A model generated the notes under the pieces. The model worked only from the letters and a program-made list of their open reading frames with translations, had not been told where the DNA came from and searched no databases. 64,000 bases of DNA from Actinernus sp. WN-2022 (taxonomy: Eukaryota > Cnidaria > Anthozoa > Actiniaria > Actinernidae): NCBI GenBank assembly GCA_030867875.1, contig JAOWCC010001634.1:105234909-105298908 (forward strand), written 5' to 3'. Shown here piece after piece: positions 17,267 through 28,177 of this stretch. A program made the position numbers and the translations under genes. Position 1 is the first letter of the stretch; each line of letters begins with the position of its first letter.

Positions 17267-20200
17267 GATATACTACTGCTCCTTTCATATTTATACGGCG
17301 CAATGAAAAATCTTAATTTGAGCTCTCAAGCAGGAATCTGTTCGTTTAAAACTTTTGACGGCGCAATTAAAAATCTTAATTGAAGCTCTCACAATTTTGC
17401 AGTTCTGCGAAAACCTTAATTTTTTAGGTTGCAAGCAGAAATCTTTGATTGGAAATTATAAGACGCAATGAAAAATCTTAATCTCTTGATTTGGAAATAT
17501 TACGGCGGAATGAAAATTATAAGGCGCAATGAAAAATCTTAATCTCTTGATTTGGAAATTTGACGGCGGAATGAAAATTTATAATTTTAGCCACCAACCA
17601 CGAACCGCTCCTTTCATATTTATACGGCGCAATGAAAAATCTTAATTTGAGCTCTCAAGCTGGAATCTGTTCGTTTTAAACTTTTGACGGCGCAATTAAA
17701 AATCTTAATTGAAGCTCTCACAATTTTGCAGTTCTGCGAAAACCTTAATATTAGATTGGAAGCAGAAATCTTTGATTGGAAATTATCAGACGCAATGAAA
17801 AATCTTAATCTCCTGATTGGGAAATATTACGGCGGAATGAAAATTTATAATTTTAGCCACCAACCACGAATCCCTCCTTTCATATTTATAGGGCGCATTG
17901 AAAATCTTAATTTGAGCTCTCAAGCAGGAATCTGTTCGTTTCAAACTTTGCAGCTCTGCGAAAACCTTAATTTTAGATTGCGTTAGCACCAACTCTTCGA
18001 TTGAAAATTATTAGGCGCAATGAAAAATCTTAATCTCTTGATATGGAAATTTGACGGCGAAATGAATATTTATAATTTTAGCCACCAACCACGAATCCCT
18101 CCTTTCATATTTATGCGGCGCAATGAAAAATCTTAATTTGAGCTCTCAAGCAGGAATCTGTTCGTTTCAAACTTTGCAGCTCTGCGAAAACCTTAATTTT
18201 AGATTGCGTTAGCACCAACTCTTCGATTGAAAATTATAACGCGCAATGAAAAATCTTAATCTCTTGATATGGAAATTTGACGGCGAAATGAAAATTTTAA
18301 GGCGCAATGAAAAATCTTAATCTCTTGATTTGGAAATTAGACGGCGGAATGAAAATTTATAATTTTAGCCACCAACCACGAACCGCTCCTTTCATATTTA
18401 CACGGCGCAATGAAAAATCTAAATTTGAGCTCTCAAGTAGGAATCTGTTCGTTTTAAACTTTTGACGGCGCAATTAAAGCTCTCACAATTTTGCAGTTCT
18501 GCGAAAACCTTAATTTTTGATTGGAAGCAGAAATCTTTGATTGGAAATTATAAGACGCAAACAAAAATCTTAATCTCTTGATTTGGAAATATTACGGCGG
18601 AATGAAAATTATAAGGCGCAATGAAAAATATTAATCTCTTGATTTGGAAATTTGACGGCGGAATGAAAATTTATAATTTTAGCCACCAACCACGAACCGC
18701 TCCTTTCATATTTATACGGCGCATTGAAAAATCTTAATTTGAGCTCTCAAGCTGGAATCTGTTCGTTTTAAACTTTTGACGGCGCAATTAAAAATCTTAA
18801 TTGAAGCTCTCACAATTTTGCAGTTCTGCGAAAACCTTAATATTAGATTGGAAGCAGAAATCTTTGATTGGAAATTATCAGACGCAATGAAAAATCTTAA
18901 TCTCCTGATTGGGAAATATTACGGCGGAATGAAAATTTATAATTTTAGCCACCAACCACGAATCCCTCCTTTCATATTTATAGGGCGCATTGAAAATCTT
19001 AATTTGAGCTCTCAAGCAGGAATCTGTTCGTTTCAAACTTTGCAGCTCTGCGAAAACCTTAATTTTAGATTGCGTTAGCACCAACTCTTCGATTGAAAAT
19101 TATAAGGCGCAATGAAAAATCTTAATCTCTTGATATGGAAATTTGACGGCGAAATGAATATTTATAATTTTAGCCACCAACCACGAATCCCTCCTTTCAT
19201 ATTTATGCGGCGCAATGAAAAATCTTAATTTGAGCTCTCAAGCAGGAATCTGTTCGTTTCAAACTTTGCAGCTCTGCGAAAACCTTAATTTTAGATTGCT
19301 TTAGCACCAACTCTTCGATTGAAAATTATAACGCGCAATGAAAAATCTTAATCTCTTGATATGGAAATTTGACGGCGAAATGAAAATTTTAAGGCGCAAT
19401 GAAAAATCTTAATCTCTTCATTTGGAAATTTGACGGCGGAATGAAAATTTATAATTTTAGCCACCAACCACGAACCGCTCCTTTCATATTTACACGGCGC
19501 AATGAAAAATCTTAATTTGAGCTCTCAAGTAGGAATCTGTTCGTTTTAAACTTTTGACGGCGCAATTAAAGCTCTCACAATTTTGCAGTTCTGCGAAAAC
19601 CTTATTTTTTTACGTTGCAAGCAGAAATCTTTGATTGGAAATTATAAGACGCAATGAAAAATCTTAATCTCCTGATTGGGAAATATTACGACGGAATGAA
19701 AATTTATAATTTTAGCCACCAACCACGAATCCCTCCTTTCATATTTATAGGGCGCATTGAAAATCTTAATTTGAGCTCTCAAGCAGTAATCTGTTCGTTT
19801 TAAACTTTTGACGACGCAATTAAAAATCTTAATTGAAGCTCTCACAATTTTGCAGTTCTGCGAAAACCTTATTTTTTTAGGTTGCAAGCAGAAATCTTTG
19901 ATTGGAAATTATAAGACGCAATGAAAAATCTTAATCTCTTCATTTGGAAATATTACCGCGGAATGAAAATTATAAGGCGCAATGAAAAATCTTAATCTCT
20001 TGATTTGGAAATTTGACGGCGGAATGAAAATTTATAATTTTAGCCACCAACCACGAACCGCTCCTTTCATATTTATACGGCGCAATGAAAAATCTTAATT
20101 TGAGCTCTCAAGCTGGAATCTGTTCGTTTTAAACTTTTGACGGCGCAATTAAAAATCTTAATTGAAGCTCTCACAATTTTGAAGTTCTGCGAAAACCTTA

Positions 20201-20289
20201 ATTTTAGATTGGAAGCAGAAATCTTTGATTGGAAATTATAAGACGCAAAGAAAAAGCTTAATCTCTTGATATGGAAATTTGACGGCGAA
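17267..20289. repeat. Satellite I, block 2
   Basis: About 3.0 kb of satellite I lies between cassettes B and C. An internal direct duplication of about 1092 bases is visible (the segment at 17684-17986 recurs at 18776-19078). No gene. Confidence 0.9.
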
Positions 20290-20579
20290 ATAGTGATTGG
20301 TTTACCACTTGGTGTTATTGGTGGCTTATGTGGATTAATTTCAGCATCTACGACCATTGGAGCTAAAAAATTAGGAATAATAATACGATTCGTGATCTAG
20401 TATCGAAAGCCTTGCATGATGAAAATATATCTGACTCTGAATACAGTATCATCCTCGCTGAAGCAGATAAATACGAGATTATGAGGTCTGAAATTCGCCG
20501 AGAGACTCAAGGACAAATAAGCGAAAAAAACGTGGAACAAATTCGCTCATCTTCGTTCACAGTCGGTGAATCATTTTAA
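20290..20579 (+). pseudogene. 5'-truncated end of the small membrane protein, cassette C
   Basis: Same breakpoint as cassette B, with the A6 run retained. The upstream satellite happens to be open on the minus strand across the junction, which has no coding meaning. Confidence 0.75.
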
Positions 20580-20697
20580 GAATGTTTCTATAGTGTTCCT
20601 TGTCCTTTTTACATTAGTAATAGTGTGTTTTGAAATTTTCTAGAGATGAATTTTGATGTTTAAATCGTAAACGGCTGATTCAAGGCGCTTTGAAAGT

Positions 20698-21047
20698 AAT
20701 TATGTAAAAATGCGGTCCGACAAGGACCGGTTTGGTAATTCAGTATAAATTATGTAAGAATGCGGTCCGACAAGGACCGGTTTGATAATTCAGTATAAAT
20801 TATGTATGAATGCGGTCCGGCAATGACCGGTTTGGTAATTCAGTATAAATTATGTAAGAATGCGGTCCGGCAAGGACCGGTTTGGTAATTCAGTATAAAT
20901 TATGTAAGAATACGGTCCGACAAGGACCGGTTTGATAATTCAGTATAAATTATGTAAGAATGCGGTCCGGCAAGGACCGGTATGGTAATTCAGTATAAAT
21001 TATGTAAGAATGCGGTCCGACAAGGACCGTTTTCGTAATTGACATAC
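20698..21047. repeat. Seven-unit 50-bp hairpin array, cassette C
   Basis: Seven units, with the unit-specific variants of the other copies in the same order. Confidence 0.9.
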
Positions 21048-21106
21048 AATAAAAACTATTTGTGTACATAGCACGTTGAAATTGTTTTTCCCCAGTTCTT
21101 CCTCTA

Positions 21107-22063
21107 TCAGGATTTGTTCTTCTTGTGTATTTCACTATCGCTAGTTAGACCGTGTCTCATATAGATGGGCTCAAAGTGGGAATTGTAAGCAATCAACTCA
21201 TTGATAAAACGCACGACCGAACCCTTATGTATACCACACCGTTTAACAACGTCAATAAGAGACATACGAGATCCCGAACGATGTAGTACCTCGTAACTTG
21301 CTCCAACGACTTTAGTTCGAAGTATAGAGCTGGTACCTATATTGTTTTCTATTGCCGTATGAACAATCTCATAGACTATTTGTTGGACATTCTTAGGTAC
21401 TCCTTGGGGGTCGAGTTTAGCAAAAGTCGTTGCAATGTGAGCAGCTATTCGATCGGTATTCAAATCTATATCGATCTTATCGTCATCATGTAGAGAACGT
21501 ATAAAGACATTTCCACGACATATGCTTTTATTGTTTAGTTGCATAAAACGAGCGACCTCTCCTTTAGATCGAATGAACCCACATTGTATACATGCTTGAT
21601 AAAGTATAGCAGCTAAAATAGTTCGTTTCGCATAGCTACGTTTGATACAAACTTTATGTACTTGAATGAATGCATCGGCTACGATTACTAATACATTTGT
21701 GGGAAACGAGAGGTCGCAATTTAGTTTATAAATAGTGTTGTATGCATGTAGTTCTCGCATAATCGTTCGTAGTTGTAAATCTTTGTTATCGCTTTGCTTT
21801 GGGATTGTGCGGTCTAGATCATGTTGATACCGAAAGCTATCCGGCCCTACTATGCGTAACCGAGTAGTAAGATCGATAGTTGTTTCTTCACATGATTCAG
21901 TCTCGGAAACAAGACCACAGGTGGGACATATGAATTCCGTTCCTTGCATTTCCATCGGGTATAGACATTCGGAACATGTTTCACCAGTGTTAATATGTAA
22001 CCGTGGTTTGATATGTAGGCTTGCACAAATTTCTGAACCAAGTAATCTAATAAGGTCATCCAT
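21107..22063 (-). CDS. TFIIB-like transcription factor, copy C (intact)
   Basis: The 318-residue frame is open. It differs from the majority sequence at two places I can see: Leu for Gln in the IYKQNCD segment (residue 114) and Ala for Pro in DRIAPHIA (residue 208, at the start of the second cyclin-like repeat). The zinc-ribbon Cys residues and helix-turn-helix segment are unchanged. The start at 22063 follows the reasoning given for copy B; the upstream open extension reaches 22162. Confidence 0.75.
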   Translation of the reverse strand: MDDLIRLLGSEICASLHIKPRLHINTGETCSECLYPMEMQGTEFICPTCGLVSETESCEETTIDLTTRLRIVGPDSFRYQHDLDRTIPKQSDNKDLQLRTIMRELHAYNTIYKLNCDLSFPTNVLVIVADAFIQVHKVCIKRSYAKRTILAAILYQACIQCGFIRSKGEVARFMQLNNKSICRGNVFIRSLHDDDKIDIDLNTDRIAAHIATTFAKLDPQGVPKNVQQIVYEIVHTAIENNIGTSSILRTKVVGASYEVLHRSGSRMSLIDVVKRCGIHKGSVVRFINELIAYNSHFEPIYMRHGLTSDSEIHKKNKS

Positions 22064-22112
22064 ACTAGTTGTATACCATATGCCTGTCAATTGTCCAATT
22101 GTTTGTTTGTTT

Positions 22113-22181
22113 AAAAAAAAAGAAAAAAAATGAAGAGATGTCGCATAACAATTTCTCTTCATTCTTTTTTCTTTTTTTTTT
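22113..22181. terminator. A/T-flanked hairpin, cassette C
   Basis: Perfect AATGAAGAGA/TCTCTTCATT stem, as in copies A, B and E. Confidence 0.5.
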
Positions 22182-22194
22182 CGTATCGTGATTT

Positions 22195-22527
22195 CTACTT
22201 ATCCTCCGATTCTACTACATTTAGATCTTTATCACTAATGGAGAGGTCATCCAATGCATTATAGAGATTGTGAATGTCCACCACATTTGGATCTTTCTCG
22301 TGATTCTCTAATTCCTTTAGACGTATGAGGTTCGCCAACTCACTAGCCTCCTTAGCTATTTTCTCATTGAGTTTCTTCTTATTGTGAATGATACGGAGTC
22401 GAGGTGCACCACATCTTGCACAAAATTCGTGAATAGTACGACAGCCTCGACCACACGTTAAACATGGAACGAATATGGCACATCTTCTTCCTATCTGGAA
22501 GTTATGTTGAGAGCAATACTCTGACAT
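22195..22527 (-). CDS. Zinc-ribbon protein, copy C (intact)
   Basis: Product identical to the other four copies over all 110 residues. It is followed on the same strand by TFIIB-like copy C. Confidence 0.7.
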   Translation of the reverse strand: MSEYCSQHNFQIGRRCAIFVPCLTCGRGCRTIHEFCARCGAPRLRIIHNKKKLNEKIAKEASELANLIRLKELENHEKDPNVVDIHNLYNALDDLSISDKDLNVVESEDK

Positions 22528-22728
22528 CTTTGAACACTTCCTTATACAATAAATGAACTATAGTAGTAAATAATACCTTATAAACATGTTTCTCTAATAG
22601 GAAGTTAAATGTAAAAAATATAACAAAAAAAATAGTACAACGAAACTGTTCTAATCCGTAAAAAAGCGGTAGAAACCGGTCTCTTAATATAATGTATAAA
22701 TACAATAAATAAACTCTAGTAAAATACT

Positions 22729-22855
22729 AAATGCCGTGTTTTGGCCCACGTTGCATTTTTTTGTTGTATTTTCAACTAATGGACCCCGAACGAAGTGAGG
22801 ATGTCCATTAGATGAAAAAAATAAAAATATATAACGTGGGCCAGAACAGGCATTT
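22729..22855. repeat. 127-bp foldback, cassette C
   Basis: Same inverted arms as the other copies. The preceding base context (GTAAAATACTAAATGCC) is shared with copy D but not with A, B or E (GTAGAATAC). Confidence 0.75.
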
Positions 22856-25612
22856 GATATACTACTGCTCCTTTCATATTTATACGGCGCAATGAAAAAT
22901 CTTAATTTGAGCTCTCAAGCAGGAATCTGTTCGTTTAAAACTTTTGACGGCGCAATTAAAAATCTTAATTGAAGCTCTCACAATTTTGCAGTTCTGAGAA
23001 AACCTTAATTTTTTAGGTTGCAAGCAGAAATCTTTGATTGGAAATTATAAGACGCAATGAAAAATCTTAATCTCTTGATTTGGAAATATTACGGCGGAAT
23101 GAAAATTATAAGGCGCAATGAAAAATCTTAATCTCTTGATTTGGAAATTTGACGGCGGAATGAAAATTTATAATTTTAGCCACCAACCACAAACCGCTCC
23201 TTTCATATTTATACGGCGCAATGAAAAATCTTAATTTGAGCTCTCAAGCTGGAATCTGTTCGTTTTAAACTTTTGACGGCGCAATTAAAAATCTTAATTG
23301 AAGCTCTCACAATTTTGCAGTTCTGCGAAAACCTTAATATTAGATTGGAAGCAGAAATCTTTGATTGGAAATTATCAGACGCAATGAAAAATCTTAATCT
23401 CCTGATTGGGAAATATTACGGCGGAATGAAAATTTATAATTTTAGCCACCAACCACGAATCCCTCCTTTCATATTTATGCGGCGCAATGAAAAATCTTAT
23501 TTTGAGCTCTCAAGCAGGAATCTGTTCGTTTCAAACTTTGCAGCTCTGCGAAAACCTTAATTTTAGATTGCGTTAGCACCAACTCTTCGATTGAAAATTA
23601 TTAGGCGCAATGAAAAATCTTAATCTCTTGATATGGAAATTTGACGGCGAAATGAATATTTATAATTTTAGCCACCAACCACGAATCCCTCCTTTCATAT
23701 TTATGCGGCGCAATGAAAAATCTTAATTTGAGCTCTCAAGCAGGAATCTGTTCGTTTCAAACTTTGCAGCTCTGCGAAAACCTTAATTTTAGATTGCGTT
23801 AGCACCAACTCTTCGATTGAAAATTATAACGCGCAATGAAAAATCTTAATCTCTTGATATGGAAATTTGACGGCGAAATGAAAATTTTAGGGCGCAATGA
23901 AAAATCTTAATCTCTTGATTTGGAAATTTGACGGCGGAATGAAAATTTATAATTTTAGCCACCAACCACGAACCGCTCCTTTCATATTTACACGGCGCAA
24001 TGAAAAATCTAAATTTGAGCTCTCAAGTAGGAATCTGTTCGTTTTAAACTTTTGACGGCGCAATTAAAGCTCTCACAATTTTGCAGTTCTGCGAAAACCT
24101 TAATTTTTGATTGGAAGCAGAAATATTTGATTGGAAATTATAAGACGCAAAGAAAAATCTTAATCTCTTGATTTGGAAATATTACGGCGGAATGAAAATT
24201 ATAAGGCGCAATGAAAAATCTTAATCTCTTGATTTGGAAATTTGACGGTGGAATGAAAATTTATAATTTTAGCCACCAACCACGAACCGCTCCTTTCATA
24301 TTTATACGGCGCAATGAAAAATCTTAATTTGAGCTCTCAAGCTGGAATCTGTTCGTTTTAAACTTTTGACGGCGCAATTAAAAATCTTAATTGAAGCTCT
24401 CACAATTTTGCAGTTCTGCGAAAACCTTAATATTAGATTGGAAGCAGAAATCTTTGATTGGAAATTATCAGACGCAATGAAAAATCTTAATCTCCTGATT
24501 GGGAAATATTACGGCGGAATGAAAATTTATAATTTTAGCCACCAACCACGAATCCCTCCTTTCATATTTATAGGGCGCATTGAAAATCTTAATTTGAGCT
24601 CTCAAGCAGGAATCTGTTCGTTTCAAACTTTGCAGCTCTGCGAAAACCTTAATTTTAGATTGCGTTAGCACCAACTCTTCGATGGAAATTTATAAGGCGC
24701 AATGAAAAATCTTAATCTCTTGATATGGAAATTTGACGGCGAAATGAATATTTATAATTTTAGCCAACAACCACGAATCCCTCCTTTCATATTTATGCGG
24801 CGCAATGAAAAATCTTAATTTGAGCTCTCAAGCAGGAATCTGTTCGTTTCAAACTTTGCAGCTCTGCGAAAACCTTAATTTTAGATTGCGTTAGCACCAA
24901 CTCTTCGATTGAAAATTATAACGCGCAATGAAAAATCTTAATCTCTTGATATGGAAATTTGACGGCGAAATGAAAATTTTAAGGCGCAATGAAAAATCTT
25001 AATCTCTTGATTTGGAAATTTGACGGCGGAATGAAAATTTATAATTTTAGCCACCAACCACGAACCGCTCCTTTCATATTTACACGGCGCAATGAAAAAT
25101 CTTAATTTGAGCTCTCAAGTAGGAATCTGTTCGTTTTAAACTTTTGACGGCGCAATTAAAGCTCTCACAATTTTGCAGTTCTGGGAAAACCTTATTTTTT
25201 TAGGTTGCAAGCAGAAATCTTTGATTGGAAATTATAAGACGCAATGAAAAATCTTAATCTCTTCATTTGGAAATATTACCGCGGAATGAAAATTATAAGG
25301 CGCAATGAAAAATCTTAATCTCTTGATTTGGAAATTTGACGGCGGAATGAAAATTTATAATTTTAGCCACCAACCACGAACCGCTCCTTTCATATTTATA
25401 CGGCGCAATGAAAAATCTTAATTTGAGCTCTCAAGCTGGAATCTGTTCGTTTTAAACTTTTGACGGCGCAATTAAAAATCTTAATTGAAGCTCTCACAAT
25501 TTTGAAGTTCTGCGAAAACCTTAATTTTAGATTGGAAGCAGAAATCTTTGATTGGAAATTATAAGACGCAAAGAAAAAGCTTAATCTCTTGATATGGAAA
25601 TTTGACGGCGAA
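22856..25612. repeat. Satellite I, block 3
   Basis: About 2.76 kb of satellite I between cassettes C and D. Module order matches block 4 closely, so C plus block 3 and D plus block 4 form a larger tandem unit of about 5323 bases. No gene. Confidence 0.9.
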
Positions 25613-25902
25613 ATAGTGATTGGTTTACCACTTGGTGTTATTGGTGGCTTATGTGGATTAATTTCAGCATCTACGACCATTGGAGCTAAAAAATTAGGAA
25701 TAATAATACGATTCGTGATCTAGTATCGAAAGCCTTGCATGATGAAAATATATCTGACTCTGAATACAGTATCATCCTCGCTGAAGCAGATAAATACGAG
25801 ATTATGAGGTCTGAAATTCGCCGAGAGACTCAAGGACAAATAAGCGAAAAAAACGTGGAACAAATTCGCTCATCTTCGTTCACAGTCGGTGAATCATTTT
25901 AA
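25613..25902 (+). pseudogene. 5'-truncated end of the small membrane protein, cassette D
   Basis: Same breakpoint and A6 run as copies B and C; tail variant RRETQGQ. Confidence 0.75.
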
Positions 25903-26020
25903 GAATGTTTCTATAGTGTTCCTTGTCCTTTTTACATTAGTAATAGTGTGTTTTGAAATTTTCTAGAGATGAATTTTGATGTTTAAATCGTAAACGGCTG
26001 ATTCAAGGCGCTTTGAAAGT

Positions 26021-26370
26021 AATTATGTAAAAATGCGGTCCGACAAGGACCGGTTTGGTAATTCAGTATAAATTATGTAAGAATGCGGTCCGACAAGGAC
26101 CGGTTTGATAATTCAGTATAAATTATGTATGAATGCGGTCCGGCAATGACCGGTTTGGTAATTCAGTATAAATTATGTAAGAATGCGGTCCGGCAAGGAC
26201 CGGTTTGGTAATTCAGTATAAATTATGTAAGAATACGGTCCGACAAGGACCGGTTTGATAATTCAGTATAAATTATGTAAGAATGCGGTCCGGCAAGGAC
26301 CGGTATGGTAATTCAGTATAAATTATGTAAGAATGCGGTCCGACAAGGACCGTTTTCGTAATTGACATAC
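26021..26370. repeat. Seven-unit 50-bp hairpin array, cassette D
   Basis: Seven units with the same ordered variants as the other copies. Confidence 0.9.
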
Positions 26371-26429
26371 AATAAAAACTATTTGTGTACATAGCACGTT
26401 GAAATTGTTTTTCCCCAGTTCTTCCTCTA

Positions 26430-27386
26430 TCAGGATTTGTTCTTCTTGTGTATTTCACTATCGCTAGTTAGACCGTGTCTCATATAGATGGGCTCAAAGT
26501 GGGAATTGTAAGCAATCAACTCATTGATAAAACGCACGACCGAACCCTTATGTATACCACACCGTTTAACAACGTCAATAAGAGACATACGAGATCCCGA
26601 ACGATGTAGTACCTCGTAACTTGCTCCAACGACTTTAGTTCGAAGTATAGAGCTGGTACCTATATTGTTTTCTATTGCCGTATGAACAATCTCATAGACT
26701 ATTTGTTGGACATTCTTAGGTACTCCTTGGGGGTCGAGTTTAGCAAAAGTCGTTGCAATGTGAGGAGCTATTCGATCGGTATTCAAATCTATATCGATCT
26801 TATCGTCATCATGTAGAGAACGTATAAAGACATTTCCACGACATATGCTTTTATTGTTTAGTTGCATAAAACGAGCGACCTCTCCTTTAGATCGAATGAA
26901 CCCACATTGTATACATGCTTGATAAAGTATAGCAGCTAAAATAGTTCGTTTCGCATAGCTACGTTTGATACAAACTTTATGTACTTGAATGAATGCATCG
27001 GCTACGATTACTAATACATTTGTGGGAAACGAGAGGTCGCAATTTTGTTTATAAATAGTGTTGTATGCATGTAGTTCTCGCATAATCGTTCGTAGTTGTA
27101 AATCTTTGTTATCGCTTTGCTTTGGGATTGTGCGGTCTAGATCATGTTGATACCGAAAGCTATCCGGCCCTACTATGCGTAACCGAGTAGTAAGATCGAT
27201 AGTTGTTTCTTCACATGATTCAGTCTCGGAAACAAGACCACAGGTGGGACATATGAATTCCGTTCCTTGCATTTCCATCGGGTATAGACATTCGGAACAT
27301 GTTTCACCAGTGTTAATATGTAACCGTGGTTTGATATGTAGGCTTGCACAAATTTCTGAACCAAGTAATCTAATAAGGTCATCCAT
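26430..27386 (-). CDS. TFIIB-like transcription factor, copy D (intact, consensus version)
   Basis: This 318-residue copy shows none of the private substitutions seen in A, B, C and E, so it is the best representative of the family here. Start taken at ATG 27386; the frame is open to 27485. Confidence 0.75.
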   Translation of the reverse strand: MDDLIRLLGSEICASLHIKPRLHINTGETCSECLYPMEMQGTEFICPTCGLVSETESCEETTIDLTTRLRIVGPDSFRYQHDLDRTIPKQSDNKDLQLRTIMRELHAYNTIYKQNCDLSFPTNVLVIVADAFIQVHKVCIKRSYAKRTILAAILYQACIQCGFIRSKGEVARFMQLNNKSICRGNVFIRSLHDDDKIDIDLNTDRIAPHIATTFAKLDPQGVPKNVQQIVYEIVHTAIENNIGTSSILRTKVVGASYEVLHRSGSRMSLIDVVKRCGIHKGSVVRFINELIAYNSHFEPIYMRHGLTSDSEIHKKNKS

Positions 27387-27435
27387 ACTAGTTGTATACC
27401 ATATGCCTGTCAATTGTCCAATTGTTTGTTTGTTT

Positions 27436-27504
27436 AAAAAAAAAGAAAAAAAATGTAGAGATGTCGCATAACAATTTCTCTTCATTCTTTTTTCTTTTTT
27501 TTTT
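27436..27504. terminator. A/T-flanked hairpin with a stem mutation, cassette D
   Basis: One base in the left arm is changed (ATGTAGAGA instead of ATGAAGAGA), which breaks one pair of the 10-bp stem. This is a natural variant against which the importance of the stem could be judged. Confidence 0.5.
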
Positions 27505-27517
27505 CGTATCGTGATTT

Positions 27518-27850
27518 CTACTTATCCTCCGATTCTACTACATTTAGATCTTTATCACTAATGGAGAGGTCATCCAATGCATTATAGAGATTGTGAATGT
27601 CCACCACATTTGGATCTTTCTCGTGATTCTCTAATTCCTTTAGACGTATGAGGTTCGCCAACTCACTAGCCTCCTTAGCTATTTTCTCATTGAGTTTCTT
27701 CTTATTGTGAATGATACGGAGTCGAGGTGCACCACATCTTGCACAAAATTCGTGAATAGTACGACAGCCTCGACCACACGTTAAACATGGAACGAATATG
27801 GCACATCTTCTTCCTATCTGGAAGTTATGTTGAGAGCAATACTCTGACAT
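27518..27850 (-). CDS. Zinc-ribbon protein, copy D (intact)
   Basis: The 110-residue product is unchanged, although the adjacent hairpin carries a mutation. Confidence 0.7.
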   Translation of the reverse strand: MSEYCSQHNFQIGRRCAIFVPCLTCGRGCRTIHEFCARCGAPRLRIIHNKKKLNEKIAKEASELANLIRLKELENHEKDPNVVDIHNLYNALDDLSISDKDLNVVESEDK

Positions 27851-28051
27851 CTTTGAACACTTCCTTATACAATAAATGAACTATAGTAGTAAATAATACC
27901 TTATAAACATGTTTCTCTAATAGGAAGTTAAATGTAAAAAATATAACAAAAAAAATAGTACAACGAAACTGTTCTAATCCGTAAAAAAGCGGTAGAAACC
28001 GGTCTCTTAATATAATGTATAAATACAATAAATAAACTCTAGTAAAATACT

Positions 28052-28177
28052 AAATGCCGTGTTTTGGCCCACGTTGCATTTTTTTGTTGTATTTTCAACT
28101 AATGGACCCCGAACGAAGTGAGGATGTCCATTAGATGAAAAAAATAAAATATATAACGTGGGCCAGAACAGGCATTT
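28052..28177. repeat. Foldback element, cassette D (126 bp)
   Basis: As in the other copies but one A shorter in the AAAATAAAATATATAACG part of the right arm. Confidence 0.75.

Larger units (their letters stand above)
20290..22855. repeat. Amplified viral cassette, copy C
   Basis: Third copy, 5589 bases after copy B, with the same left fusion GGCGAAATAGTGATTGG and the same gene order. It shares the RRETQGQ variant with copies D and E. Confidence 0.9.
25613..28177. repeat. Amplified viral cassette, copy D
   Basis: Fourth copy, 5323 bases after copy C. Same fusion at its left end and same content. Confidence 0.9.
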